Shown here: piece by piece, positions 23,180-33,145 of the stretch
Layout: the number at the start of each line of letters is the position of its first letter
Position numbering within the stretch: position 1 is the first letter of the stretch
Source of the DNA: Spirochaetota bacterium
GTDB taxonomy: Bacteria; Spirochaetota; Spirochaetia; SZUA-6
Direction of reading: 5' to 3'
Assembly: GCA_013151965.1 (NCBI GenBank)
Contig: JAADHF010000096.1
Span: forward strand, 1-55,525
Length of the DNA: 55,525 nucleotides
Program-made: the position numbers and the translations under genes
The notes under the pieces: model-generated
What the model was told of the DNA's origin: nothing
The model's database searches: none
Seen by the model: only the letters and a program-made list of their open reading frames with translations

Positions 23180-26100
23180 GTGTATTTGCCTCTTAAAGTA
23201 AATAGAAAGGGTTTCAAATGGCTGCTGCCTGTCGTACTACTGTCGGCAGCAGCGGTATTTCCCCTTTACTCACAGTCAGAAACATTACGGTCTGCATCTT
23301 TTAACCCCAGACCCGAAGGGAAAATAGTAACCCTCCACGGCAGCGTGCAATATGCAGAAGCAGGAGAACAGGACTGGAAGCGGGCGAGGATACTGCATAA
23401 ACTCTACGTTAAAGACAGGGTCAAAACACTCAAATTGAGCAGGGCTTCGATACTTCTTAAGGATGAAACACAGATCAGGCTGAATGCTAATGCTGAACTT
23501 ACAATAAAACGGTTAAAAAAAGCAGGCAATAAATCTTCCGTTCTTGAACTTGTAAAGGGGGAGGGTTGGTTTCGAACGAAAAACCCAAAAAGCAGACTGG
23601 AGGTACATACTCCGACGGTAACTGCTGCAATTCGCGGATCGGAGATTGATCTGAAATTGAGAGATGACGGCACAACAACAATGACTGTACTGGAAGGGGA
23701 AATAGATTTCTACAACGAGTACGGATCTCTCACAGTTCTTCCGGGCGAGCAGGCAACGGTTATTCCCGGAAAAGCACCGGTAAAGAGGAAGATATTAAAC
23801 CCGGAGGATGCCGTGCAGTGGGTCCTCTTTTATCCTGTTGATATAAGCTGGCATGACTACCTTAAGGAGAATATGCCTTCTGCAGTTAAGAAAATCTTTG
23901 CAGAGTGTAAAAGAGGGAATTTCGAGGCCGTATTATCAGAAAATTCCCTGTCCGGCGGGGATTGGGTGCGGATAGGTATTGCAGGAGCCTGGATAGAGCT
24001 TGGACAACCGGAAAAAGCTCTCGTTGTGCTTAACAAAAGTGTAAGTGAGAATCTGGAAGATGAACGGCTCAGTCTTCGTGCCGCCGCATTGCTGCTGCTG
24101 GGTAAAGCAGGGGAGGCAAGAAAGCTTTTGGAAAGAGCCCTTTCTCTTAAAGACGATTCCCTTCGGACCCTTACACTTCTCTCAACTGTGGAACTGATTC
24201 AGAACAACAAGGAAAAGGCCAGAAAATATGCTGAAAGGGCAGTAAAATCCCACCCGGAATCAGTATCTGCCGGGATAGCTGCCGGTGAGGTATATCAGGC
24301 TTTCTTCGATTTACAGAGAGCCGGTGCGACATACGACAGGGTGCTGAAACTTGACCCTGAAAGTGTAAGGGGCCTGGTAAACAGAGCACGGATTCTCTTC
24401 GGCTCGGGTAAAACAGAGATGGCACTGCGGGATATTAAATATGCCGGTAAAATCAAACGGGATAATCCGCAGGTACTGTCACTATCAGGTTTTATAAAGA
24501 TGTCCCGCGGAAGCAGGGATGATGCACGTGCCGACTTCGAGAAAGCGGTGGAACTTGACTCCCAATTCGGCGAGCCTCATCTCGGATTGGGCTTAATCCA
24601 ATTCAGAGAGGGAAAAAAGGAAAAAGGCCTGGAGGAGATTCTAATTGCAACACTGCTTCAACCAAAAATTTCTCTATATCAGAGCTACCTTGCAAAGGGA
24701 TACCATCAGCTGGAAAGAGCGGAGGAATCTCTCTCCACCCTGAAGAGTGCCGAAAAGCTGGATCCTCTGGATCCGACGCCCAGGCTCTATGCAAGTCTCT
24801 TTTTGCAAGACAGTTTCAGATTTGTGGATGCTCTGGACAAGATGCACGAAGCAATTGCGCTGAACGACAACCGTGCGGTTTACAGAAGCCGGCTTCTGCT
24901 TGATAAGGATCTGGCTACAAAGAGTGTAAGCATGGCACGGGTATACAGAGAGCTTGGTTTTGATTCCTGGGGGATGTATGAAGCGCACAAGTCACTGAAT
25001 GCCGATTTTGCAAATCCAAGCGTTCACCTCTTTCTGGCCGATCTCTACGGTAATGTCCCTGACAGGCTGCAGGCACAGGGAAGTGAGCTGCTGCAATACC
25101 TCCTCTACATACCTGTAAACAGGAATGTTTTCAGTACCTACAAGGAGTACACGGTTCTCTTTGATGTTCCGTTCTTTTCTGTATCACTTTACAGTGAAGC
25201 TTCCTATCCCTTTTCAGTATTGGCGGAAACAGGAACCCGAAGTGGTTCCGATTACTTTGCTCATTTAGCTTTTTTAAACTACAGGACAGAGGAAAGTGCA
25301 CGCCCTGAAATACAGGATCGACGTTATTATGGTTATGTAAATGCCAAAGCAAGCCTGGGTAACAAAACCGACCTTCTTTTGACTTCTTACTATACCTATA
25401 CAAACTATGGAAGCGATGAAACGGAAGTGATAACGGTCGGAACAGATACTCCGTATCCTTTGAACATCCGGACCACTACGATGAATCCCGATTCCAACTA
25501 TGAAACAAAAACAAACTATTTTGGTATTACAACCGGTTTAAAGCATACCTTTGGAATTGCCTCACCTCTTACCCTTATTCTTCAATACGAGTTGATCCGC
25601 GATGAAACAACCGACCCGGATGTTCCCTCTGCAATAACAGGGATACTGCTCGATGATGCAATCCAATCCTCCTGGGATCTCTACGATACACAGGTACAGC
25701 AGGTATTCCACTTAGGCGGCAGGAATCAACTTGTAAGCGGGTTGGAATTCTACTATGGAAAACAGGGTCGTACCGGCAGGGTTAATGCCTATTACGAAAG
25801 CTCGGGGCTGCCGGTAACGGATTGGACCGATAAATATGACAGCGACAGTGCCGGGGTCGCCCTCTGGCTGTGGGACAGGTGGCAGTTATTCGACTGGCTG
25901 CACATCACTGCCGGCCTTCGCATGCAGAAGGACGTGGGAAAGGATATCCTTACCGGAACCGCCTACGATTTCCAGGGTCTCTATCCGCTGCTGGGATTCT
26001 CTTTCGATTTTGGAAATTCTTCGATCTTAAGAACGGCAGTCTTTCAAAGGAGAAATACGCGTTTATTCGGCGATAAGATATCTCCGACTACTGTGGAGGG

Positions 26101-26659
26101 CTTTGTTCTGGAGAGAAACGAACCGGAGTATGTTTTAAGAACGGAGTTTGACGTTTCCTGGGAACTTTCGCTGAGAAAGGCTTTTTTCAGCACAGCTTTC
26201 TTCTACCGGTACAACGAGTATCCTGAAGGCGGAATTATAACCTATAATACGGCGGATCATCTTGGGCTCGACGGTTCCTTCGACTGGATAATTACAAATT
26301 ATCTATGCGCCTCTGTGGAAAATCAGCTTATTATGCTGATTACCGTACCCTTTGTACAGCTGGACAATGTCCTTAAAAGCGGCCTGACCTTTACCTTTCC
26401 ATTCGGTTTAAAGATATCTATTATGCACGGCTTTTTTACGCAGAACTACCTGAAAAGTTCGATTACAGAGCTTAAGGACTCTCTTTTTCAGCTTGTAGAC
26501 TGTAGTGTCCGGTATACTTTTCCCGGGAAACGGGGAACGATAACTATCAGCGGGAAGAATATCCTGAATCAGGATTTCGAGTACTTCATAGAGGGACTTT
26601 CCCTTAATCCGATTCTACCCTACAGGCGTATTAAAATTACCCTGGGATACAGATTTTGA
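23180..26659 (+). CDS. FecR-TPR-outer-membrane barrel fusion protein
   Basis: A 1159-residue exported protein. A signal peptide (about 8-32) is followed by a FecR domain (about 45-205: KIVTLHGSVQYAE, LVKGEGWFRT, VHTPTVTAAIRGSEI, VLEGEIDFYN, LPGEQATV). Residues about 225-600 are tandem TPR-type helix pairs (AWIELGQPEKALVVLNKS, AAGEVYQAFFDLQRAG, HLGLGLIQFREGKKEKG). From about 640 to the end are amphipathic strands ending KITLGYRF with a terminal Phe, as in outer-membrane barrels of TonB-receptor size. FecR domains pass signals across the periplasm; here sensor, scaffold and barrel are one chain. The GTG at 23180 has no good ribosome site (TTG 23186 is possible), so coupling to the gene seven bases upstream is likely. 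Confidence 0.8.
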   Translation: MYLPLKVNRKGFKWLLPVVLLSAAAVFPLYSQSETLRSASFNPRPEGKIVTLHGSVQYAEAGEQDWKRARILHKLYVKDRVKTLKLSRASILLKDETQIRLNANAELTIKRLKKAGNKSSVLELVKGEGWFRTKNPKSRLEVHTPTVTAAIRGSEIDLKLRDDGTTTMTVLEGEIDFYNEYGSLTVLPGEQATVIPGKAPVKRKILNPEDAVQWVLFYPVDISWHDYLKENMPSAVKKIFAECKRGNFEAVLSENSLSGGDWVRIGIAGAWIELGQPEKALVVLNKSVSENLEDERLSLRAAALLLLGKAGEARKLLERALSLKDDSLRTLTLLSTVELIQNNKEKARKYAERAVKSHPESVSAGIAAGEVYQAFFDLQRAGATYDRVLKLDPESVRGLVNRARILFGSGKTEMALRDIKYAGKIKRDNPQVLSLSGFIKMSRGSRDDARADFEKAVELDSQFGEPHLGLGLIQFREGKKEKGLEEILIATLLQPKISLYQSYLAKGYHQLERAEESLSTLKSAEKLDPLDPTPRLYASLFLQDSFRFVDALDKMHEAIALNDNRAVYRSRLLLDKDLATKSVSMARVYRELGFDSWGMYEAHKSLNADFANPSVHLFLADLYGNVPDRLQAQGSELLQYLLYIPVNRNVFSTYKEYTVLFDVPFFSVSLYSEASYPFSVLAETGTRSGSDYFAHLAFLNYRTEESARPEIQDRRYYGYVNAKASLGNKTDLLLTSYYTYTNYGSDETEVITVGTDTPYPLNIRTTTMNPDSNYETKTNYFGITTGLKHTFGIASPLTLILQYELIRDETTDPDVPSAITGILLDDAIQSSWDLYDTQVQQVFHLGGRNQLVSGLEFYYGKQGRTGRVNAYYESSGLPVTDWTDKYDSDSAGVALWLWDRWQLFDWLHITAGLRMQKDVGKDILTGTAYDFQGLYPLLGFSFDFGNSSILRTAVFQRRNTRLFGDKISPTTVEGFVLERNEPEYVLRTEFDVSWELSLRKAFFSTAFFYRYNEYPEGGIITYNTADHLGLDGSFDWIITNYLCASVENQLIMLITVPFVQLDNVLKSGLTFTFPFGLKISIMHGFFTQNYLKSSITELKDSLFQLVDCSVRYTFPGKRGTITISGKNILNQDFEYFIEGLSLNPILPYRRIKITLGYRF

Positions 26660-26713
26660 TACTTGCCGCGTGTCCGTTCAGCCTGTATGCCGAAATTAGT
26701 TTACGGGACAACG

Positions 26714-28765
26714 ATGTTATCGATCTTACGTAATTTCTTTATCCCGAAGCAGGGTAAACTAAAGCCGTTACCCTGCCTGGTAATTGTACTTTCCGGCATA
26801 TTTTTCGGTCTTGCCTTTGCCCGCACCAATTTTATCAGCCGCCTTGAATGGTTCGTATACGACAGGTACATGAAGGCATTTGTAAAAGACAGCAAGTCTC
26901 CGCCGGATATAATAGTGGTTGCAGTGGATGAGCTTTCCTTTCAGGAGGTAGGGTTAAAATGGCCGTGGCCGAGGGTATTACATGCAAGCCTTGTAGAAAC
27001 GTTAAAAGAGGCCGGCGCACGGGTTATAGTTTTTGATATCATCTTCGACAGAGAGAGCGGAGACAGGGAAGAGGATGAATATCTTGTCAGCGCTGTAAGG
27101 GATGCCGGTAATGTGGTACTCGCCATGGACGAGCAGGAAACGAATGACAGCAGGTACACCGTAAAACAGCTTATCAGCCCCTTTCCGGGGCTGGAAGAAG
27201 TTGCAGCAGGCGAAGGACTTGCAACCCTCCCGATGGACCCGGACGGAGTTATAAGGAGAACTCAGCCGTATTTAAATGGTATTCCGTCCCTTTCCAGGGC
27301 AGCCTGTCTGCTTCTGGGGATGGAAAAAACCGAAACCAAAGAGGGGGACCTGTTGATTCATTACAACGGTGAACCAAGAATAGGAATAGAAACGGTTTCT
27401 TATTACCAGGCCTTGAACCCTGCTGAGTATTTACCTGATGGAATTTTCAAGGATAAGGTAGTGTTTATCGGGATTTCCCTTTCCTCTCCGCCGGTGCTCG
27501 GCCGTACTACGGATCACTATGAAACACCCGTTTCTACGAAGATGGCTGGTGTCGAGATTCATGCAAATATTCTTGATTCCATCCTGAGGAACCGCTTTAT
27601 AAGTGATCCTTTTAATTCCTTTGTTCTTCTGGCGTTTCTTATACTTGCATTTACATTGCCGGTATCGTACCTGTTCTACAGAACAGGGGCTTTTAAGGGA
27701 TTGCTTCTCGTCTTTGCAGCAGGTCTTTTCTTTTTCGCAGGCGGCTATGTCTTTATGAGATTTTTGCAGGTAAGGATTCCGGTAATATCGGTTATTATGG
27801 TAGTCTCCGGTGTTTTTCTGCTTGTCTATCTTTACAGGTTTTTACTGGGTATTGTGGAAAGAAGGCTTATTCTCGGGGCTTTTAAACACTACCTTGCACC
27901 ATCGATTGTTGACAGCCTGCTTGAGGATCCATCCCGGTTGAGCCTTGGAGGAAGAGTTTACGATGTTACCGTTCTATTTACGGACCTTGCAAACTTTACC
28001 GGTGTTTCTGAGAATATGTCTCCGGGTGAACTCCAGCGATTGTTAACGGAGTACTTCGATGAAATGATGAAGATATTATCGGGAGAAAATGCAACTCTTG
28101 ACAAGTTCATAGGCGATGCAATTATGGCTTTTTTTGGCTGTCCTGTGGAGGATTCCATGCATCCTGTGCAGGCCTGCAGAGGAGCGGCAGCCATGCAGAA
28201 ACGCTTGAGAAAACTCAACGAAAAATGGAAGACCGAAGGTCTGCCGGATATCAGGATGCGGGTTGGTATAAACAGCGGCGAAGTAATTGCAGGGAACATG
28301 GGTACGGAGAATATCTTTAACTATACGATTCTGGGTGATAACGTGAACCTTGCCTCACGGCTCGAAGGGGTAAACAAGGTATACGGAACCGGTATTATTG
28401 TGAGCCGGTTTACGTTTAAAAAGGTTATAGAGGAATGCAAAGGGTATAAAAATGTCCCTTTTGTTTTCCGGGAGCTTGATTCGATACGTGTAAAGGGGAA
28501 AAAAGAACCGGTATCAATATACGAACTCTACGATTTAAAAGAAAACGTGCCCGGCAGGGTAATCGATGCACTGCATCTTTACGAAGAAGGGCTCGGATAC
28601 TACAGGAAGCGGCAATGGAAAAGTGCCCTTTCAACTTTCGATAAGGTCTTTAAGACAATTAAAAACGATGCAGCAACCGCAGTGCTGGCTGAACGCACTT
28701 CCCGGTATGTAGAGCAGCCTCCCGGTTCCGACTGGGATGGCGTGCATGTTATGAAGACGAAATAA
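26714..28765 (+). CDS. CHASE2-domain adenylate cyclase
   Basis: A 683-residue membrane protein. After one helix (about 23-38) comes a periplasmic CHASE2 sensor (about 45-305; PPDIIVVAVDELSFQEVG, WPWPRVLHA, ARVIVFDIIFD, KVVFIGIS, GVEIHANILDSIL), then three helices (about 310-390) and a class III cyclase domain (about 415-600). Metal-binding aspartates are in VLFTDLANFT and KFIGDAIMAFFG; K of DKFIGD and D of YTILGDNVN are the residues that select ATP; N and R of NLASRLEG complete the site, so the enzyme should be an active adenylate cyclase making cAMP. The first in-frame codon is TTG 26663; I use ATG 26714 but the start is uncertain. It directly follows the FecR-TPR-barrel gene. Confidence 0.88.
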   Translation: MLSILRNFFIPKQGKLKPLPCLVIVLSGIFFGLAFARTNFISRLEWFVYDRYMKAFVKDSKSPPDIIVVAVDELSFQEVGLKWPWPRVLHASLVETLKEAGARVIVFDIIFDRESGDREEDEYLVSAVRDAGNVVLAMDEQETNDSRYTVKQLISPFPGLEEVAAGEGLATLPMDPDGVIRRTQPYLNGIPSLSRAACLLLGMEKTETKEGDLLIHYNGEPRIGIETVSYYQALNPAEYLPDGIFKDKVVFIGISLSSPPVLGRTTDHYETPVSTKMAGVEIHANILDSILRNRFISDPFNSFVLLAFLILAFTLPVSYLFYRTGAFKGLLLVFAAGLFFFAGGYVFMRFLQVRIPVISVIMVVSGVFLLVYLYRFLLGIVERRLILGAFKHYLAPSIVDSLLEDPSRLSLGGRVYDVTVLFTDLANFTGVSENMSPGELQRLLTEYFDEMMKILSGENATLDKFIGDAIMAFFGCPVEDSMHPVQACRGAAAMQKRLRKLNEKWKTEGLPDIRMRVGINSGEVIAGNMGTENIFNYTILGDNVNLASRLEGVNKVYGTGIIVSRFTFKKVIEECKGYKNVPFVFRELDSIRVKGKKEPVSIYELYDLKENVPGRVIDALHLYEEGLGYYRKRQWKSALSTFDKVFKTIKNDAATAVLAERTSRYVEQPPGSDWDGVHVMKTK

Positions 28766-28907
28766 AGGCGGAAAGAAGCAAGGCGCACTTCCCTGACTGC
28801 AGACGCTTCGGTATGTCCCTGCCGCATAAACTGCATCATCCCTTTAAAAACAGTACCCGTACTGCTCTTTACTGATTTTAATTAATATATATAATTCAAT
28901 CAGTTGT

Positions 28908-30257
28908 ATGGAAAAAAAAGAAAAGATACTTTTAGTGGACGACGATACTACCGCCCTGGCACTTCTTTCCGAGGTATTGGAAGAAAAGGGATATGAAATA
29001 GAAACATCCTCCGGTGTGGATGAGGCAATCGAAAAACTAAACCGCTCCGGTTACCAGGTAATTATTGCAGACCTTAAAATGCCCGGCAGATCGGGAATGG
29101 ACCTGCTGCACTACACTGTAAAGAACTTCTCCGAGATACCGCTTATAATGTTAACGGCGTATGGGACAATTCAGAACGCTGTAAAGGCACTTAAAGAAGG
29201 AGCATTCGATTACATCGCAAAACCCGTCCAGATAGACGAGCTTTCCATAGTACTTCGGAAAGCCATCAATCATAAAAAACTCCGGGAACAGAATATATTT
29301 TTAAAGAAAGAACTTCAAAAATTAGACGATTTTCTCTACATAACAAACAACAGCGAATTCTCGAAGATTTTCGATACAATCGAAAATATAAAGAGCCTCC
29401 GGACAACAATACTTCTGCAGGGAGAATCGGGAACCGGCAAAGAGGTTATCGCCCGGTATATCCATGCAATGGGGAACCGGTCTGCAGGCTCATTTGTTCC
29501 GATAAACTGCGGGGCAATACCTGAGAATCTTATCGAATCGGAACTCTTCGGCTATGAAAAAGGAGCTTTCACAGACGCAAAAAAAAGAACCAGGGGAAAA
29601 CTGGAAATCGCAGACGGAGGCACACTGTTCTTAGACGAAATAGACGAACTATCACCGAAAGCCCAGGTTGCACTCCTTAGATTCCTCCAGGAGAAAGAGA
29701 TTACCCCTTTAGGTTCCACAAGAAGAATATCCCTTAATGTCCGGATTATCACAGCCACAAACAAGGACCTTAAGGAACTTGTTAAACAGAAAGATTTCAG
29801 AGACGATTTATTTTACAGGATAAATGTCATGCCGGTTTACATTCCTCCTTTAAGGGAAAGAAAAGAGGATATCCTCCCCTTTGCCGAATGGTACGTTGAC
29901 AAATTCAGCCATGAGTACAATAAAAGGGTAAAACGAATATCAAAACAGGCAAAAGAACTGCTGTTAACATACAACTGGCCGGGGAATATAAGGGAACTGA
30001 GAAACTCGATAGAGAGGGCTGTAATCATATGTAAAGAGGAAGAAATTCCTCCGGAGGCATTTCACTTAGAGCAGGATAAGGAGAGCGAACCGGACTTTTC
30101 GAAAATAGGAATTCTCCCCTTAAAAGAGCTCGAAAACCGGTATATTCACTGGGTTTTAAACGGTTTAGACGGGAATAAAACGTTAACTGCATCAAAATTA
30201 TGTATTTCCGTAAGGGGCTTAAGATACAAATTACAAAATGAAGAAGATACGAACTAA
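28908..30257 (+). CDS. NtrC-family sigma-54 response regulator
   Basis: A 449-residue regulator. The receiver domain (6-120) has D11, D12, phospho-acceptor D55 (VIIADLKMPG) and K105 region IAKPV. The AAA+ domain (about 140-370) has Walker A GESGTGKE, the sigma-54 contact loop ELFGYEKGAFTDA (a common GAFTDA variant of GAFTGA), and Walker B LFLDEIDEL. A Fis-type helix-turn-helix fills about 405-445. It activates sigma-54 promoters when phosphorylated. The kinase gene overlaps its last 20 bases, so the pair is co-translated. A sigma-54 promoter lies downstream at 33146, before the sugar ABC operon, the best candidate target. No clear ribosome site precedes the ATG. Confidence 0.93.
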   Translation: MEKKEKILLVDDDTTALALLSEVLEEKGYEIETSSGVDEAIEKLNRSGYQVIIADLKMPGRSGMDLLHYTVKNFSEIPLIMLTAYGTIQNAVKALKEGAFDYIAKPVQIDELSIVLRKAINHKKLREQNIFLKKELQKLDDFLYITNNSEFSKIFDTIENIKSLRTTILLQGESGTGKEVIARYIHAMGNRSAGSFVPINCGAIPENLIESELFGYEKGAFTDAKKRTRGKLEIADGGTLFLDEIDELSPKAQVALLRFLQEKEITPLGSTRRISLNVRIITATNKDLKELVKQKDFRDDLFYRINVMPVYIPPLRERKEDILPFAEWYVDKFSHEYNKRVKRISKQAKELLLTYNWPGNIRELRNSIERAVIICKEEEIPPEAFHLEQDKESEPDFSKIGILPLKELENRYIHWVLNGLDGNKTLTASKLCISVRGLRYKLQNEEDTN

Positions 30258-31923
30258 GTTTTTTCTGATGTCTTTTATTCCCATACTGTTTATATATGCG
30301 ACGATAGGCGCAACGGGACTGGTATACGTAAATAAATACTACTTTAATCAGGCAATAACTCAGAAGAGCAATGAAATAAAAAACATCTCGAGAGCTATCA
30401 ATGACTGGCTCATCTCGAGAATATCGGAAATAATTCAGATATCCGACGTCCCCTCACTAAAAGAAAACGACAGAAACATTATTAAGGGTTACTTAAAAAA
30501 CTGGCGTTATAGACTGGCATTTATCTATTCGGATATATACCTGATAAATCTAAACGGCCGATACTGGAACTCCGGCGGTAAAACGGGATATCTGGACAGC
30601 AGGGTTTTTATTTCCTACTTTACAGGGGAAATACCAAAATATTTCTATATGGGCCCGGCACTCGGTGAACCGGCTTTTAAAGGGCTCGAGGTTGTGGCTG
30701 CGCCTGTTAAATACAATAAAAAGATAACCGGTGTTCTTGCAGGTGTAATACCAATCGATGTCATAAGCAGGATGATAGGTTTTTTTACATTTTCAGAGTT
30801 TGATTCCTACATGCTTGTCGATCAGTTTGGTTACATTATTGCCCATTCGGACAAGAAACTCGTTGGCAAAAGAGAGAGCGATGCATACGGAAGGGAGTTT
30901 ACCAGGCTGACGGAGTACAAAGGCGGCATGGTATTTGTAAATGTGTTAAAAACCACCTGGAAATTCGTCACATTTCAGCCTAAAAATACACTTCTTCTTC
31001 CCATGAAAAGGATAAACTCGATTGTCGTATTTATACTTGTCACCATACTGGTAATTATTCTGCTTATATCATACGTATCCGCCTCAAAAATTGTTAAACC
31101 CATTCTGGAACTAACGAGAGGTGTCGAAAAAATTATGGCCGGGGATTACAGACAGCATATAAATATAACAACGGAAGATGAGATGAAAACTCTTGCGGAT
31201 AGTTTTAACAGGCTAAGCGGCAGAATGATTCAGATAAGAACAGACGACAGATTCATATTCTTAGGACACATCTCTGCAAGAATGGCACATGAAATGAGGA
31301 AACCCCTCCATATAATCCAGCTTGCATCCCAGGCTATGCTGACAAAAAAAGAATACATTAAAAGACATACGGATCTTATATTAAAAGAGGTCGAAAATGC
31401 GGACAGGTTCCTTAAAGAGATATTGAATTTTGCCAGGCCGGAGATGTTAAACCTCCAGAGGTATTCGCTTTCTAATCTCTGGGAAAAGATTCTTCCTAAA
31501 TACAAACTCATAGCGGATAATCTCGAGATTAAACTTGAGTACACAAAAATCAACAACATTCCCGGGTTTTACATAGATATTATCAAAATAGAAGAGGTCT
31601 TTTCCAATCTTTTAAACAATGCCTTCGATGCTGCAATTTCTGCCGTACGCAGGGGTAAATTAAAACCGGAGGAGGCGGTTGTTTCTGTAAAACTGGAGTT
31701 TAAACAGGAGCGGGGAATACTGGTTGTGATAACAGATTCGGGTGATGGTTTCGAAGAGGATAAAATCGACAGGTTTTTCGATCCCTACTATACCACTAAG
31801 GACAACGGCACGGGACTCGGCCTTTCCATATCCTACAGGATACTGACAACGCATGGTGCCGTGATTTCACTGAGGAACACAAGAGAGGGACACGGAGAAG
31901 TCGAAATACTATTTCCGGTATAG
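30238..31923 (+). CDS. Sensor histidine kinase with dCache sensor
   Basis: A 561-residue membrane kinase. Helices at about 9-33 and 264-285 enclose a large periplasmic double-Cache-type sensor (about 40-255). HAMP (about 286-340) follows, then the phosphoacceptor helix with ARMAHEMRKPLHII, and an ATPase domain with NLLNNAFDA (N box), DSGDGFEED and GTGLGLSIS. It should phosphorylate the NtrC-type regulator that its start overlaps by 20 bases. The DctP-like protein made from the next gene is the natural candidate for a ligand-loaded co-receptor. Confidence 0.92.
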   Translation: MKKIRTKFFLMSFIPILFIYATIGATGLVYVNKYYFNQAITQKSNEIKNISRAINDWLISRISEIIQISDVPSLKENDRNIIKGYLKNWRYRLAFIYSDIYLINLNGRYWNSGGKTGYLDSRVFISYFTGEIPKYFYMGPALGEPAFKGLEVVAAPVKYNKKITGVLAGVIPIDVISRMIGFFTFSEFDSYMLVDQFGYIIAHSDKKLVGKRESDAYGREFTRLTEYKGGMVFVNVLKTTWKFVTFQPKNTLLLPMKRINSIVVFILVTILVIILLISYVSASKIVKPILELTRGVEKIMAGDYRQHINITTEDEMKTLADSFNRLSGRMIQIRTDDRFIFLGHISARMAHEMRKPLHIIQLASQAMLTKKEYIKRHTDLILKEVENADRFLKEILNFARPEMLNLQRYSLSNLWEKILPKYKLIADNLEIKLEYTKINNIPGFYIDIIKIEEVFSNLLNNAFDAAISAVRRGKLKPEEAVVSVKLEFKQERGILVVITDSGDGFEEDKIDRFFDPYYTTKDNGTGLGLSISYRILTTHGAVISLRNTREGHGEVEILFPV

Positions 31924-31956
31924 ATATATTACGGAAGTTATACCAGGAGCATTTTA

Positions 31957-32964
31957 GTGGCTGATTTATCAAAAAAAACAATTATAATCTTTGCGGTACT
32001 TGTACCTATGCTAATATTGCCTCTCATCTACATAAGCAGCATAGGCCGGAGAGAAGAAAAAAAAATAATACTTAAGGCTGCCGATGACCACGAACTGACA
32101 TATCCCACTACACAGGGGCTCTTAAAAATGGCGGAACTTTTAAAGAAATGGTCGCACGGAAGGATAACAATGATAGTTTATCCGTCGGCCCAGCTTGGTT
32201 CCGAAAGAGAAACAATAAAGAAGACAAGGGACGGAAAGATAGATATAAACAGGGTCAATATAAATCCCATTACCCAGATTGTCCCCCAGTTTAAAGCTTT
32301 TGCACTTCCCTACATTTTCAGAAGTGCAGAACACATGCATAAAGTGGTCGACGGAGAAATAGGAAAGGAATTGATGGAATACCTTAAAAAAAAGGGATTC
32401 ATCGGGCTCGGCTTCTACGATTCCGGGCAGAGAAGTTTTTACAATTCGGTAAGACCCATCCGTTCGATAGCGGATCTTAAAGGCTTACGAATAAGGGTAC
32501 AGAAAGCGGAAATTACCATAGACATGGTAAAAGCACTCGGTGCAATACCGATTCCCATGTCCTTCGAAGAGGTATATACCGCTTTAAGAACGGGTGTAAT
32601 TCAGGGAGCGGAAAACAACTATCCCTCATGGATAACAAAGGGACACTTTGAGACGGCTAAGTACTACACTCAGGATGAACATTCCAGGGTTCCGGAGATA
32701 ATACTTTTCAGTAAAAAGAGATGGGATACATTGTCTGCCGAAGACAGAGAACTTATCGAAAGAGCTGCAAAAGAATCAATTCCGTATCAGAGGAAATTAT
32801 GGGAAAAGATGGTGGAAAAATCAAAGGATAAGGCCCTTGCCACGGGGTGCGAGATTATTACCGGCATAGATAAGCGGCCCTTTATTAAAGCCATGGAGCC
32901 GGTCTATAGAAAACATGCATCGAAACTAAAGGGTATTGTAAAGCGTATCCAGGCCGTCAGGTAA
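31957..32964 (+). CDS. DctP-type TRAP solute-binding protein without permease
   Basis: A 335-residue protein of the DctP family. One amino-terminal hydrophobic helix (about 8-28) could be a signal anchor, as no clear cleavage site or lipobox follows. The mature part has AADDHELTYPTTQG, the substrate-side VYPSAQLGSERE, ALPYIFRSAEHMHKV, the hallmark carboxylate-binding segment LKGLRIRVQKAE and MSFEEVYTALRTGVIQGAEN. TRAP binding proteins usually carry C4-dicarboxylates, uronates or sugar acids. Neither DctQ nor DctM is present nearby. Placed 33 bases after the kinase, it looks like a sensing rather than an uptake protein, as for Bacillus DctB, a TRAP-type co-sensor of DctSR. GTG start with AGGAG seven bases upstream. 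Confidence 0.85.
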   Translation: MADLSKKTIIIFAVLVPMLILPLIYISSIGRREEKKIILKAADDHELTYPTTQGLLKMAELLKKWSHGRITMIVYPSAQLGSERETIKKTRDGKIDINRVNINPITQIVPQFKAFALPYIFRSAEHMHKVVDGEIGKELMEYLKKKGFIGLGFYDSGQRSFYNSVRPIRSIADLKGLRIRVQKAEITIDMVKALGAIPIPMSFEEVYTALRTGVIQGAENNYPSWITKGHFETAKYYTQDEHSRVPEIILFSKKRWDTLSAEDRELIERAAKESIPYQRKLWEKMVEKSKDKALATGCEIITGIDKRPFIKAMEPVYRKHASKLKGIVKRIQAVR

Positions 32965-33058
32965 GACCGAACTTTAAAAACTGCAAATATTTCCGTATAC
33001 CCTGCAATTTTTGCCGGTTTTATTATCCCTCCACAGAATAACAAAAAACCCCCAGCGA

Positions 33059-33074
33059 TGCCGGATCCCGGACA
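33059..33074 (+). promoter_or_regulatory. Candidate upstream activator site
   Basis: TGCCGGATCCCGGACA is an imperfect G/C-rich inverted repeat in an A/T-rich gap, about 90-105 bases before the predicted sigma-54 start of transcription. This is the usual distance for NtrC-type enhancer sites. A second site was not found. Confidence 0.3.
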
Positions 33075-33145
33075 TTTTGTTTATTTCATTAAGATACAAG
33101 AAGTTATAAAGAGATAAAAAAAATACTTAAAGCAAACAGTCGAAT

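Noticed and set aside
28840..28880. Terminator between cyclase and regulator genes
   Set aside because: CAGTA-CCCG-TACTG gives a five-pair stem only, with a weak T-rich tail; not strong enough to list.
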